Assembly: GCA_949318235.1 (NCBI GenBank)
Contig: OX439133.1
Coordinates: 18,092,099 to 18,156,098, forward strand
Source of the DNA: Ecdyonurus torrentis
Taxonomy: Eukaryota > Arthropoda > Insecta > Ephemeroptera > Heptageniidae
Reading direction: 5' to 3'
Length of the DNA stretch: 64,000 bases
Both the position numbers and the translations under genes were made by a program. Positions 11,186 through 22,620 of this stretch are shown one piece after another (positions within the stretch are counted from its first letter, which is position 1; each line of letters starts with the position of its first letter). The notes below the pieces were generated by a model, which saw only the letters and a program-made list of their open reading frames with translations, ran no database searches and was not told the DNA's origin.

Positions 11186-11334
11186 GATGTTGAAGGAGCA
11201 ATCGCTGAATAGCAACTACTTGACCGTAGCTTTGTGGTCATACCATGACTTGTGGCTATAGCTTTTGTGACTGGTCAATATAGAGGTGTATTAACATGAT
11301 CATGTCATTTATCATACACAAGCGGAAGAAATGT

Positions 11335-11615
11335 TTAAAGGCATAGACCAGAAGAAAATATTAGCATTTTCATCACTAAACACTTGATGGGACTTAACAT
11401 TAGTTTGTCTCAAAACGCAACTGTATATAGCAGTGATCAGAAAATTCAACTTATGCATCCCGCAAAACATTTGCTTTGCCAGATTCTGATGTTATAAATA
11501 GAAATATTCACGCTGGTAGCATACTTTACAGTCTTTTCACACTCTTGTGAGACCATATTTAGATTCTAGTAAAAATTGTCATCAGTTTTTGTAGATACTA
11601 TTTTGTGTTTTAACC
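11335..11615 (-). mobile_element. Family B MITE, one end missing
   Basis: Starts TTTAAAGGCATAGACCAGAA and runs in reverse order through GATGGGACTTA, GTGATCAGAAAATT and CAGTCTTTTCAC to ATTTTGTGTTTT. The last 30 or so bases are missing and an (AATA)n run at 11625-11647 follows. Confidence 0.82.
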
Positions 11616-11648
11616 TTCAACTGCAAATAAATAAATAAATAAATAAAC

Positions 11649-12189
11649 GTATACATTTGTTTTACAGTAAAGTAATGCATTTATAAAATTATCAAGGTTA
11701 TTTAATTTTTTCTTATTTATAGGAGTTTAACTTATATGCTTCACAAGTTTTATATATTTTTCAAGCTTTTATTTGCATATAAAAAGTGATTTTTTTAAAA
11801 ATATATATATATATATATATTTTTTTGCAATTTGTTTTAATGACATAAAAATGTAATAGTGTCACTATGTGATTCAATTAAAGTCTCCAACTCCCCCCCC
11901 CCCTTTTTAATTACTTTGAACATACAGTAGTGTTACAATCAAGGATGCAAGGTCATGCAATGATATAAAAGAGGACAGTAAATTAGAGTTGCTCTGAAGT
12001 TTTACTGTGCAATATTGATTGGTTACAAATATTACGTCACTCACTGCAACATGCAGTGCAAGAAATACACACTGCAATAAAACCATCCATAAAATGTCGT
12101 TTTTTATATAGAAAATACTACTTTTAACGTGCGATGATTTGGTCAACTAAAAAGTTCCTATAAATAAAAGTAATTTTTAACGAGATTTT
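11649..12189. other. AT-rich DNA, nothing recognised
   Basis: A short (TA)n run at 11802-11820 and a C run at 11891-11902. No gene or family match. Confidence 0.4.
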
Positions 12190-12357
12190 TAATTTTTTTT
12201 TCTGTCTTAAAACACGTAAAAACATGTTTTGTATTATTCCTCATATAAATATCTCCAGAATCAGTGCAGCATATTTCTAAAAAACTAATAATAACGTGTT
12301 TCTCTCCATAAGAGTAATGTTAAATTAAGGGACCCTTAGCTTTTTCTCCGCGCTATA
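12190..12357 (-). repeat. Family J repeat, inverse copy
   Basis: Reverse complement shares AAAAGCTAAGGGTCCCTTAA, ATTCTGGAGATATTTATATG and CATGTTTT spacing with the 5971 copy, and ATGGAGAGAAACA with the 30458 copy. Confidence 0.6.
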
Positions 12358-12491
12358 CCAATAAGCTCTATTCTCATAGACATTTACGTGATGAAAGCTT
12401 TGAAAACTTACACCTTTACCAGAAACCTTTACACTTACACCAGAAAGAAAAAAGAAAAGAAAAAAATGAGCAAGTAGAAGTCTTGCAAAAA

Positions 12492-12783
12492 TAGACCCCT
12501 TGCACATCCTTGCGCTTTGACGCCATGTTTGCGGTGCCTACTGTATTGTCCAGCATAGGGGAAACATCATTTCTCCTAACTTTTCACATAAAAAAGAGCT
12601 TATTTCAACTGAACGAATTTTTCTCATATTCTTCGATCTTATTAGGAGCTAGAAATAAGGCTTTGATTGAGGTTTGAAGCTTCTTTTGATATTAAAAAAA
12701 TTAAAATGACGGTTTTCCTATGCTGGCCTATGTATTCCTGACCAACAAAATGGCGGCTCTTAAATATGAGTGCAACCGGTCTA
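12492..12783 (-). mobile_element. Family F MITE, full length
   Basis: Family F description: about 290 bp, ends TAGACCGGTTGCACTC and TAGACCCCTTGCACATC (inverted), normally next to TA. The plus orientation reads GCCGCCATTTTGTTGGTCAG, AATACATAGGCC, GCTTCAAACCTCAATCAAAG, GTTCAGTTGAAATAAG, CCCCTATGCTGGACAATGCA and CATGGCGACAAAGCGCAAGG. Complete here, in inverse orientation. Confidence 0.87.
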
Positions 12784-12785
12784 TG

Positions 12786-13198
12786 AACAAACTGACAGCT
12801 CAACAATACTAACAAAGTGCTAGCAGATGACTTTGTGTTCCTGTCTACATTTAACATGCTTTCTTATGGGGCATTGAATCAGCTATAGTTTGAGTTAGAA
12901 TTATTTCTCAGAGCTGAAATTTTTTCTGTAGCTTACAGAGCATCAAAGCTTTGTTTTTTCTAGATTTTAATTAATTTGGTTACCCTACAAATAATTTTTT
13001 TACCCAACTGACTTCAAATCCAGGAAAATAAAAGATTTGAGGCTCAGTAAGCTACAATAAAAATTTCTGCTCTAACAAGTAATTCTAACTCAAGTTATAG
13101 CTGATTCAATGCCCCAAAAAAAAAGCATGTTAAATGTAAACAGGAACACAAAGTCGTCTGCTAGCACTTTGTTAGTATTGTTGAGCTTTCAGTTTGTT
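12786..13198. mobile_element. Large foldback (inverted repeat arms about 165 bp)
   Basis: The left arm 12786-12950 and right arm 13030-13198 are inverse copies with few differences (AACAAACTGACAGCTCAACA against AACAAACTGAAAGCTCAACA, then CTAACAAAGTGCTAGCAGA in both). An unpaired centre of about 80 bases separates them. It directly abuts the family F copy. No second copy in the window. Confidence 0.82.
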
Positions 13199-13233
13199 TA
13201 TTTTATCACTAAAACTACTTTTGCAAGTCTTTT

Positions 13234-13239
<6 letters not shown>

Positions 13240-13283
<44 letters not shown>
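13240..13283. repeat. Poly-A run (44)
   Basis: Uninterrupted A run just outside the foldback. It may be a retroposon tail, but nothing identifiable precedes it. Confidence 0.9.
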
Positions 13284-13288
<5 letters not shown>

Positions 13289-13932
13289 ATTTAGCGTAAA
13301 ATTTTTTAAGGTTTTAATAAGTGAAGTAGAATGACTCTTTATCTTTGCACTTTTTTTCCCGATATTTTAATCTTCTACAAGAAAAAGCAGACTTTATACG
13401 TAAATTTTTTTCTCTTTTTCTTCAGATGTTTACACGCCACTTGTTTGCAAAGAGAAAAAATATCTTCTCTCTCTCTCTCTTTAGTATATAAAAATGGTTC
13501 TCATTAATTTCACATCAACGTAATATCAAACGACGATAATTTTTAATTAGTAAAAAAATGTTATATAAATATGATTTATTATTAATTTAATTAAATGTAA
13601 ATAAAAAATAATGTAATTTAAAAATAAGATGAATGCTTATAATACTTAATAATATTTATATATGAATATTTATTATTATTAATTTAATTTATTTTTATGT
13701 CTAAATTTTTTTATAAACTAATAAAATGGTTTTAAAAGGATTAATAGTTATTTTAATTATTTATTTTTAAATTTTATATATAATTATGTTCCTCGGGTTA
13801 AAAAATGTTGCTTATGTGTAAAATATATTTATTGCGTTGAAATCTGTCCTTATTGCAAATGAAAGTTGCAGTTTTACATATATATTATGAAGATATGTAG
13901 TCATTAATAATTTATTTTTTTAATTTTGTGCA
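13284..13932. other. AT-only block
   Basis: From about 13540 to 13790 nearly pure A/T. A weak TTTCTTCAG acceptor-like site at 13426 is followed by an open but donor-less stretch. A short (TC)n run is at 13464-13480. Confidence 0.4.
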
Positions 13933-14190
13933 CATGTGTATGCATTCATGTTAAAGTCGACGCCATGTTGGATGATTCAATAACATAGGCAGCATAGGAA
14001 AAAAACTCATTTTGCCTGTTTAAAAATATTATGCAATAATTTAAAAAACGCCGATGGTGTTAATAGGTTGAATTAGTATCTCAAGTATGTGAGAAAAATA
14101 ATAATGACAAAAAAAATTGACCGATTTCTCTAAGAAAATAGCCAAAAACTAAGTTTGTCCTATGCTGAGCAATGTTATTCACTACATAAC
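13933..14190 (-). mobile_element. Family A MITE, one end missing
   Basis: Starts GTGTATGCATTCATGTTAAA, continues through CGACGCCATGTTGGATGATT and AGCAATGTTATTCACTAC, then stops before the TGACGTCAT end. Confidence 0.82.
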
Positions 14191-14215
14191 ACACGTACAT
14201 AAACAATGACTGCAA

Positions 14216-14527
14216 TTAAAGGCATAGAACACACTGAACCAAAAAACATGTCTAATAGCGACTTCATACGTAAATGTCAACATTGATTTGGCTTGAGTAA
14301 TTGATTTCTAATTTATTTTCCATTCACAATGATGCGGACTCTGACGTCATAGCTCGCCTGGTCCACGCTCACGTAAAACAAGCGAGCTGTGACGTCAGTG
14401 CCCGCTCACGTTATTTTGTGAATGGAAAATAAACAAGAAATCAATGACTCCGACCAAATCAACGTTGACTTTCATTTTTGTTAGAATATTTCATAACTTT
14501 TTTGTTGAAAGTGTTCTAAGCCTTTAA
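14216..14527 (+). mobile_element. Family C foldback MITE, full length
   Basis: TTAA at both ends and the tip AAAGGCATAGAACAC. Copy-specific arm: TGCGGACTCTGACGTCA against the inverse of TGACGTCAGTGCCCGCTCA. Confidence 0.87.
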
Positions 14528-14935
14528 TAATAGTCATATAAACTGGCATGCAAAGTGTTACGTAACAAGCAATGTAAATTGACCACCAGATTAAACTAAC
14601 ACATAGCTTACATAATGCACTGCTCAACAATAACATACAAATGCAAATGTTGTATTATTTGTCTGTTATAACTGCAATGATTGCATATTCATGGCATGTG
14701 AGATCAAGTGTATAAATTACATTGTTATGTGCTAATTTTATCAACTTTAATATTAAAAAAAAAATAATAATAAATTGAGAAAAGGTATTATAAATTACAA
14801 TTAACTCATAAATCATCAGATGGGACTTTATAAAATGTTTTCTATCTTAAGATATATTTATTCTGTAGCACCGCAAAACGGGGCTAAATTACTAGTTAAA
14901 TAAGTAAAAAAAAAAAAAATAAATAAATAAAAAGG

Positions 14936-15515
14936 ACAAAAGCAAAAACGTAATAATTATGCTAACTGAATACAGTAACATTTATACATTACAACATAAT
15001 TCACAGCATAATAGTTAAGATATTCAGCATAAATACTTCTTATGTTATTAAAAATTTACTAATATTTAGTAATATTTATTACTAATAGTAATGAAACAAC
15101 TGTTTTGAAGCTGACTATAAGCGATTTGCTCACATCCGCTTCCGTTTCGACGTACTGCGCATGCGTAGTAAGTAGAAACGTAAGCAGATGTGAGCGAATC
15201 GCTTAAAGTCGGCTTCAAAACCGTTGTACCTGCATTAGTCAATAGCAACATTTGTGCTCTACAATAAAGCGATTATTCAGTGCAGTTTAAATTAAGTAAT
15301 TTATTTGTTTTCCGTGTACTAAAACCTAAATAAATAATGAATAATTATGCTTATCCTCTTTTTTTTTTTAAACAGTTTATTCTAAGCTTTAAAATATATC
15401 GAATAACAACAAAAAAAATGTTGTGCTACATATAACTATGCTTTTTCCAACTCTGCAGTATTTATGCTATGCGACTTTAATATAGCATAAATAACGTAAT
15501 TTCTTCTTACCGTGT
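14936..15515 (+). mobile_element. Family H element interrupted by a family G element
   Basis: The left part (GGACAAAAGCAAAAACGTAA, TAATTATGCTAAC) and right part (GCATAAATAACGTAATTTC, TTCTTACCGTG) match the two ends of family H as seen intact at 38151-38340. Family G lies between them. Confidence 0.6.
15080..15243. mobile_element. Family G foldback element
   Basis: Palindromic: GAAACAACTGTTTTGAAGC and inverse GCTTCAAAACCGTTGTACC, arms CACATCCGCTTCCGTTTCGA, core TGCGCATGCG. Inserted within family H. Confidence 0.85.
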
Positions 15516-15781
15516 ATATAAAGTTCTTCTAGTTTTACTAAAGACGTGAAATAAATAGCCTAAGGTATGACATTGTATGTACTTCATTTTAATGTTGAAT
15601 GTATACATTGTACCATTGCATAATATAACGAATGCATGATGAACAATGTCACAGTAACAATGCACTGTACGCTGTTTGTTAATAAAAATCATCACTGTCA
15701 ATAGAAATATATCCTAATGAATGGTAAAGTAGCACAATAACACGATAAATGTAGGAAAAAACTTATTTTAAAACGTACTTG

Positions 15782-16221
15782 TTAAAGGCATAGACCAGAT
15801 AATACAACATGTACTTTTTAATGATGGAACACATAATGGAATCTCCAAAACTGATGAAAATTTTTACCAGAATGTAAATGTGGTCAGTTTCATATAGGTT
15901 TTATTATAAAAAGCTTGGTACACAAAAAATACATAATTAAGCTGAGATACATACATATCTTTGATCTCCTCTTAAACCCTCAAGAGATCGTGAAAATACT
16001 GTAAAGTATGCAATTTACATGACCATTTCCGTTTCTGACGTCACAAACAGGCAAAAAATAGAATTATTATAGAAATGTTTTGCGGGTTGCATAAATCAAA
16101 AATTTTACTGCACTACAGTTACAATTTAGGGTATTTGAGACAAACTAATGGTATTTATGTAAGTCCCACCAAATGTTTTATGATATAAATACTAATGTGC
16201 TCTTCTGGTCAATGCCTTTAA
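15782..16221 (+). mobile_element. Family B MITE containing a family K piece
   Basis: TTAAAGGCATAGACCA to AATGCCTTTAA, 440 bp rather than 330 because about 97 bp of family K (15884-15980) interrupts it where CCCCACGAGAG is expected. Confidence 0.85.
15884..15980 (+). repeat. Family K insert
   Basis: TTTTATTATAAAAAGC, ACATAATTAAGCTGAGATAC and ATCTTTGATCTCCTC occur again in diverged form at 38350-38440. Class unknown. Confidence 0.6.
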
Positions 16222-16538
16222 GTAAAAGCTTTCTGAGAAACGAAGTAAAAATATAGTATGTGACTTACTTACTGATGTTTCGCAGTATATAAAGTATATT
16301 GCACTTCAGTTACACAACAGTGCGCCTGTATTGTGTTAACAATAGAACCATTGTTGTATATATAATAATAATCAATCTACCTACAGTTCTATAAGAAAGT
16401 TCAATAAAAAGTATTGTTATGCTTATGTTGTTTTCTTACAATATGACGTAATGGATAGAGAGAAAAAGAGGAAAATATAGTAAATTTAATATTGCTATTA
16501 ATATACTTCTTGATAATTTTCCAATCTCTTTGTTGACA

Positions 16539-16787
16539 TTAACGGAATAGACCAGAAGAAAACATAAGCATTTGATACTTGATGGGACTTACATAAATAA
16601 CTTCAGTTTGTCTTAAAAACCCAAATGTAGCTCCGTAGCAGTGATCAGAAAATTTTGATTTATGCAACCCGCACAACATTTTCATACTAATTTGTGCATG
16701 TCTCTGACGTCATAAACATGAATAGTCACACAAATTGCATACTTTACAGTTTTTTGGCACTCTCTCGTGGGGCTACCATTACTTTAA
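16539..16787 (-). mobile_element. Family B MITE, truncated
   Basis: Starts TTAACGGAATAGACCAGAAG and runs in inverse order to GGCACTCTCTCGTGGGGC, then stops. TGACGTCA kept near 16707. Confidence 0.82.
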
Positions 16788-17253
16788 ACAATTTGGATAG
16801 CCAATAATGTATAAGAACGACAATTACAATGTCGTTATTGCTGAAGGAGAAATATGTAGAAAGTCGCAAATATTAAAATGTTTAAAAAATTGATTTTTTT
16901 TTTTTTTTTTTTTTTTTTAATTTTACTTTTATTTTATCACTTTCTAAGACAGTATTTTCTCTTTATAAATAAATATAATTATATTAAAATATTAAATAAA
17001 ATACTGAACAATAGATAATGATGAACACAATATAATAATAAACTGTATACCATGTTATTAAACTGGTAATTTCTAAGTGAACTTTACATCAACGTTAAAT
17101 TAAATTGAACTACTATATACTTACTTACTTACTTTTACTTTAGTTCATAATGGAATTAAGTCTCGTCTTGTTGTTATTGTAAAAACTTAGTACTTTGCAA
17201 GAAAACGAAGTTAATAAACATGTAATTACCAAGAATTGAATCAAATAAGCATG

Positions 17254-17287
<34 letters not shown>

Positions 17288-17316
17288 AAAATTAATTTAC
17301 CATACACTGAAAAGAG
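16788..17316. other. AT-rich DNA, nothing recognised
   Basis: Poly-T at 16896-16918 and poly-A at 17254-17285. An ACTTACTTACTTACTT run is at 17121-17136. Confidence 0.4.
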
Positions 17317-17409
17317 CAGTCTTGTAGTCGTTAACGTAAAATTGTTAACGTTAAGTTAATTATAACGTTAACTGGTTATTTCTGTATATAAACAGCAATA
17401 GTAACGCAA
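17317..17409 (+). mobile_element. Family L (hAT-like) fragment
   Basis: Begins CAGTCTTGTAGTCGTTAACG and is followed by repeated GTTAACGTTA motifs. The tip and TAACGTTA-rich interior resemble hAT ends and match, inverted, the end at 31032-31051. Confidence 0.5.
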
Positions 17410-17542
17410 ACAGCAAATTTTACAGTTTTTTCACGCTCTCTTGTGTGGCCACATGTAAACGCTGGTAAAAACTGTCATCAGACCTCATTTTGTGTTTAAT
17501 TATTAAAAAGCACATGTTGTTTTAAGTGGTCTATGCCTTTAA
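17410..17542 (-). mobile_element. Family B fragment (one end)
   Basis: ACGCTCTCTTGTGTGGCC through TAAAAAGCACATGTTGTTTT to TGGTCTATGCCTTTAA. Confidence 0.8.
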
Positions 17543-17829
17543 AATATATATTTACAAATATTTACAGCGTAAAAGTGCATTCACATATTATTGTTAAATT
17601 TGTTACAACTTTTCGCAGCAAATTGTAAAATAAAAAATTTATTTTGTTGGCTGTTGCGCAAAGTTACAACAAATTAAAAAATTCAGGAATATGTGATCGC
17701 ACCCCTTAATTTCATAACTAATAAGATAACCCTAGAGTTTTCTTTCAGATCTTCATATTTAATAAATTCCAACATATTTTCATTAACAATTTTAGTATTT
17801 TCAATGAAATAATTTTTAACACTATAGTG

Positions 17830-17914
<85 letters not shown>
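17830..17914. repeat. (TA)n microsatellite
   Basis: Perfect TA run of about 84 bp. Confidence 0.96.
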
Positions 17915-17917
<3 letters not shown>

Positions 17918-18600
17918 CTCTTGGATTGTTATTATTTTTGTATACAAGATTTTTAAACAATGAATTATCTTAACAAACAATTAAAACACTGTTCTATTAC
18001 TTTAACTATACAGCAGCTGCAATATGTATTTAAAAAAACAACACGTAGATTGAAAACCATTGCCAGTTTTTGTCTCTTGTACTTTCAGATTACATCATTA
18101 TACTGACATCCTTTTTGTGCAAACAAATGAAAGGAGAGAAAAAAAAACTCTGATAGATAGAAAAATTTTTCTTTACTTTTCATTCCAGTGCACTTCATTT
18201 TATTGCATTTAATTTTAAAGCTGACAGAACATTAACGATCGACATAAATAAAGAAGATGAAATATCTCAACGATTTCTATACAAATTTAAAATCAAGCGT
18301 AACGTTCGTTCTATAAACTATACACAACTTTGGAGTCAGCCTCGATATTTGTTCTTTGATAAAAACATCTGATCATGACGTCATTACCTGTTTACTACGT
18401 TTATATGTATGGTTGATCATTGTTATTTCTTCGTTTAGAACTTTGGACCTGATAAGAATGAACGAAACTTCACAAATAAAAGTTGCATGCTCAATATGCG
18501 ACTCACTTTTATCTGCTCAAAAAACAAGATCAACCAATGAATGTGTCTTATTTTGTTGGTCAGCCAATCACTGTTAATGAGATTCACTAAACTTTACAGA
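17915..18600. other. Unique DNA with one TGACGTCA
   Basis: Contains ATGACGTCATTACC at 18374, outside any recognised element, and a CCAATCA motif at 18564. A TTTCAG acceptor-like site at 18089 has no matching donor. No gene recognised. Confidence 0.4.
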
Positions 18601-18666
18601 ACAAACTATAAACAGATTACCGTGATTGAAAATAATAATAAATGTTGATATTTCATTTTTATCTAT

Positions 18667-18947
18667 AGAGTGTATGCGCATGACGTCATATGTAATGCGC
18701 TTGGACGCCATACTGGAGTAATAAATATCATTGCTCAGCATAGGACAAATTTCGATTTTGGCTATTGTCTTTGGAAAATCAGCTAATTTTTTGGTTATAA
18801 TTGTTCTCACATACGTGCAAGTATCTCAACTCTCAAAAATATTGCATAGTGGTTTAAACTGGCAAAATGAGTTATTTTTCTATGCCGCCCATGTTATTGA
18901 GTGATCCAACATGGCTTCGACTTTAACATGAATGCATATAGACCTTA
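18667..18947 (+). mobile_element. Family A MITE, complete
   Basis: Starts AGAGTGTATGCGCATGACGT and ends GCATATAGACCTTA. The AT-rich lead-in (ATGTTGATATTTC) is echoed before the next copy at 19028, suggesting a local duplication. Confidence 0.85.
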
Positions 18948-19027
18948 TACAAATTTGAACTCAAGCGTAGATAGTTTATTGTGTTTGACAACAATAATAA
19001 TAATGTTGATATATTATTTTTATTCAT

Positions 19028-19108
19028 AGGGTGTATGCGAATGACGTCATATTTAATACGCTTGGACGCCATATTGGAGTAATGAATATCATTTCTCAGC
19101 GTAAGATG
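19028..19108 (+). mobile_element. Family A fragment (first 80 bp)
   Basis: AGGGTGTATGCGAATGACGT to CATTTCTCAGCGTAAGATG, then unrelated sequence. Confidence 0.8.
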
Positions 19109-19218
19109 TTATTAATCACTTCGTTTTTACTCTTACAAAAATAAAATTGTTCATATCGCTAGAAACTAGTTTGGTGTCACAACATTTTTTTTCTTTTTTA
19201 GTTTCTTTCTTTATTATG

Positions 19219-19333
<115 letters not shown>

Positions 19334-19653
19334 CTTTTTTTTAAGCTTACTAAATACCCACGTATATACTGTACTTCAAGTCTGTAGATAGCTCCATTAA
19401 ATCCGTACATAAGTAATATACTGACCGAGAAGAAGGAGAAGAAGGGGAGTAACTTCACTTAAGTAGATTAAGTGCAAAGTTTATACAAGCAGACCATTAA
19501 GGTGAATTTACAAGGAAATTTAATATTCTAATTTGTCAAGACTGTAATAATGATATTAACTTTATACATGGCTAATCTTATGTATACAAGAATTACCAAA
19601 CTGTACTACGTCTTTATATTTGTAGACAGAGAAAATTGTTAAGGCACATTACC
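19334..19653. other. Unique DNA, nothing recognised
   Basis: No match to window families and no convincing exon. Confidence 0.4.
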
Positions 19654-19984
19654 GAGCTGGTATGGCCGAGTGGTGAAGGCAGCTGACTCGTAACTGTGTA
19701 CTTCTCACCGAGTATAGGTTCGAGTCACTGTTAAGTGCGTACGTCAAGTGTGAGAGCACAACACATTGCACGATGCATGTTTACATGCATTCCATGACGA
19801 CATACAGTATTCGGTAGGTGCATGATTGATGTGATTGCACCGACCAGCTTGACTATATGTTTCCACGGTTTCTCTATAGGCTGTTAGGCGAATGTAGGGC
19901 TGTGTACTTAGGCCATGGCCGCCCGTGTGTTCTTTTCCATTAATTGGAAAGTCCTTAACTTTCGATAAGACAATGTCTTGAATG
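19654..19984 (+). mobile_element. tRNA-derived SINE, second copy
   Basis: The better-preserved head: A box TATGGCCGAGTGG (near 19661-19673) and B box GGTTCGAGTC (19717-19726). The body matches the 3521 copy and adds a TTTCCATTAATTGGAAA stretch. It ends AAGACAATGTCTTGAATGGC without a poly-A run, because a family D fragment follows at once. Confidence 0.82.
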
Positions 19985-20077
19985 GCTCTTATGGGAATAG
20001 AACTTCTAAAATCGTAACTCAAAATCTAGTATGGTGACCAAAATTTTTACTATTTTGTAGATACCTTATCTTAATGT
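19985..20077 (-). mobile_element. Family D fragment
   Basis: CTTATGGGAATAGAACTTC, ATCTAGTATGGTGACC and CCTTATCTTAATGTATG follow family D order. It is cut at both ends by the SINE and a family A copy. Confidence 0.75.
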
Positions 20078-20360
20078 ATGATGTGATATTTAATGCGCTT
20101 GGAGGCCATACTGGAGTATTGAACAACATTGCTGAGCATAGGACAAACTTAGTTTAAGCCAATTTCCTATGGGAAATCTGTTAATTTTTTGTTATTTTTA
20201 TTTTACTCACATACTTGAGATACTTATTCAACATATTTACAATATCAATGCTCTCAAAATATTGCTTAGTGTTATATTAATCTGGTAATATTTGTTATTT
20301 TCCTATGCCATCCATGTTATTGAGTTATCCAACATGGCGTCAACTTTGCATACAGCCTAT
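20078..20360 (+). mobile_element. Family A MITE, start lost
   Basis: Begins at TGATATTTAATGCGCTTGG (first 20 bases missing), then complete to CATACAGCCTATA. Confidence 0.83.
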
Positions 20361-20382
20361 ATTTCAAAATTTTCTTACTATA

Positions 20383-20673
20383 TAAACCCCTTTCACATCC
20401 TTGCGCTTTGTCGCCATGTTTATGGTGCCTAATGTATTGTCCAGCATAGGGGAAACATCATTTCTTCTAACTTTTCACTTAAAAATAGTTTATTTCAACT
20501 GAACTATTTTTTCTCATATTTTTCGAGCTTATTAGAAGCTACAAATAAGTCTTTGATTGAGGTTTGAAGCTTTTATTGCTATTAAAAAAATAAAAATGGA
20601 GTTTTTCCTATGCTTGCCTATGTATTCCTGACCAACAAAATAGCGGCTCTTAAATATGAGTACCACCGGTCTA
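20383..20673 (-). mobile_element. Family F MITE, full length
   Basis: TAAACCCCTTTCACATCC to CACCGGTCTA. Same layout as the 12492 copy. Confidence 0.86.
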
Positions 20674-21055
20674 TAACTTATTTTTAGTCAAATCCCACTT
20701 TACTTCCATTAAAACAAATGTGGACTTTTCAGTTTTCAATGTATTGTAATGTAATTGTAATTTTGTACTTTCAAATTATGAAAGGCGAAAAAAATATAAC
20801 CGATTTGAATTATACATCAAATGACGAGTAACACTAAATTATTTATAAATATTTTATATAAAAATAATAAAAAATTAAATTATTATATAATAAATAATTC
20901 TTATTTTATATTTGTATTTTAAACTAAAACAATAAAAATTTAATATAACAATTTATTTTATAATAAGTAATTTGTGCCGCTATTATAGAAACAAAAAATA
21001 TTAAAAAAAAAAAAAAATTACAGAGATTATTACACAAGGTTAATTCAACCTTATA
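20674..21055. other. AT-only block
   Basis: About 20815-21020 is nearly free of G and C. Nothing else seen. Confidence 0.4.
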
Positions 21056-21364
21056 AGGGTGTATGTATTCATGTTAAAGTCAACGTCATGTTGGATAACA
21101 CAATAACATGGGCCGCTTAGGAAAATAACTTCTTTTGCCAGTTTAAAAATCTTAACAATATTTTTGAGAGCATTGATGCTGTTAATAGCTTGAATTAGTA
21201 TCTCAAGTATGTGAGAAAAACAAAAATAATAACAACAAAAAATTAACCGATTTCCCAAAGAAAAAAGCTAAAAACCTGGTTTGTCCAATGCTGAGCAATT
21301 TTGTTCATTGATCCAGTATGGCGTCAAAGCGCATTCAGTATGACGTCATGTGGATACACTCTAT
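21056..21364 (-). mobile_element. Family A MITE, complete
   Basis: AGGGTGTATGTATTCATGTT to GACGTCATGTGGATACACTC. TGACGTCAT kept. Confidence 0.87.
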
Positions 21365-21468
21365 TACTATAAGGAAACAAAATATTAAAAATTCAAATAT
21401 TTTTCAACTGTTATGAAAGGAAATAATAATAATAATCGAAGACTTTTATAGTAAACAAATACGTAACC

Positions 21469-21807
21469 TTAAAGCCATAGACCACACAAAACCATATGTG
21501 CTTTTTAATGAATAAACACGAAATGGGATCTTCAAAATGATGAAAATTTTTACCAGAATGTTTATGTAACCCTACGAGAGAGCATGAAAATACTATAAAA
21601 TATGCTATTTTCGTGACTATTCATGTTTATGACGTCAGAAACACGAAAAAATTAGTAAAAAATGGTGCGGGTTGTATAGATCAAAATTTTCTGGTCACTG
21701 CTTCGGAGCTACAGTTGGATTTTGAGACAAACTAAAGTCATTTATGTAAGTCCCAGCAAGTGTTTTGTGATATAAATGCTTTTGTTTTTCTCTGGTCTAT
21801 TCCTTAA
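21469..21807 (+). mobile_element. Family B MITE, full length
   Basis: TTAA at both ends (TTAAAGCCATAGACCACACA, GGTCTATTCCTTAA). ATGACGTCAGAAAC retained. Confidence 0.88.
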
Positions 21808-22278
21808 TATATCTGTTACATGAAGAAATAAACATTGAACACATATAAAAATCAAGAAGTATGACATGTAGCAAATAAAAAATAAAATTCAATATTTTGT
21901 CATTTGCAATAAAAATATATTTTATTTGAAGCGACGTTGTGTGAAGATAAAAAATTGTGAAGCGATCTCAATTTGATTTCACCTTGGGCAAAATATCATA
22001 TTTATTCAGCCTCTCCTCAATAATAAAAATGTTATTTTCTTTGAATGCTTATATATAAGAAATACGTACGCATATATAATATTATATGTATAAATATTTA
22101 CAAGGGTTTCATCTTGTTCAAGAAAAATTGTATCCGATTGGTAAAATATCCCGCTAAAAAAAAAAGTAAATAAACAGTGTATAATATTACGTCCCATATT
22201 TGCAAAATGCTTTAAAAATAATTTTTTCATTTTTTTATTTCTTTCAATTTTGAAGGTCTAAAAAAGAAAGAAAATGTA
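21808..22278. other. AT-rich DNA, nothing recognised
   Basis: No family match or exon. Confidence 0.4.
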
Positions 22279-22620
22279 TTAAGGATTGTATATAGATGGC
22301 TTGTATCTCGAAATCTAAATAAATAAAACTTGGAAACTTTATATGATGCCATTTGAAAGTTAATAGTAACAGCTACCTATGATAAAATTTTCAGAACCCG
22401 TGACCATCAGATAAGAGAGAAAATAATTATTGAAATTAACATGGGCTCTAATGGGACTAAAACTTTAAAAATTCATAATTTAAAATCTAGCATGGTGACC
22501 CACCAAAATTTTTACATTTTTGAAGATTCTATATCCTAATGTATCCCCGTGCAAAATTTCAGATTTTTCTTTCTTTACAATTTTTTAGTCAAATCCGCAG
22601 TACCTGATTTCCCAACTTAA
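22279..22620 (-). mobile_element. Family D element (TTAA-type), full length
   Basis: Family D description: about 340 bp between TTAA sites. One end is GGCGGGAAATCAGGTACTGC, the other GGGTTGTATATAGATGGC. The core has GAGCCCATGTTAATTTCAAT, TGATGGTCACGGGTTCTG, ATCATAGGTAGCTGTTAC and a CCCCCCAAAATTTTTACA-type tract. Here TTAAGGATTGTATATAG to GATTTCCCAACTTAA. Confidence 0.87.

Noticed and set aside
13427..13485. Acceptor-like TTCTTCAG with open NVYTPLVCKEKK reading
   Set aside because: No donor, runs into a (TC)n tract, no family similarity.
18090..18155. Possible next receptor exon (NYIIILTSFLCKQMK after a TTTCAG acceptor)
   Set aside because: Hydrophobic strand-like start, but no GT donor before a stop and no family motif afterwards.
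19654..19735. Functional tRNA gene
   Set aside because: A and B boxes are present but no acceptor stem closes and a SINE body follows. Same structure at 3521.
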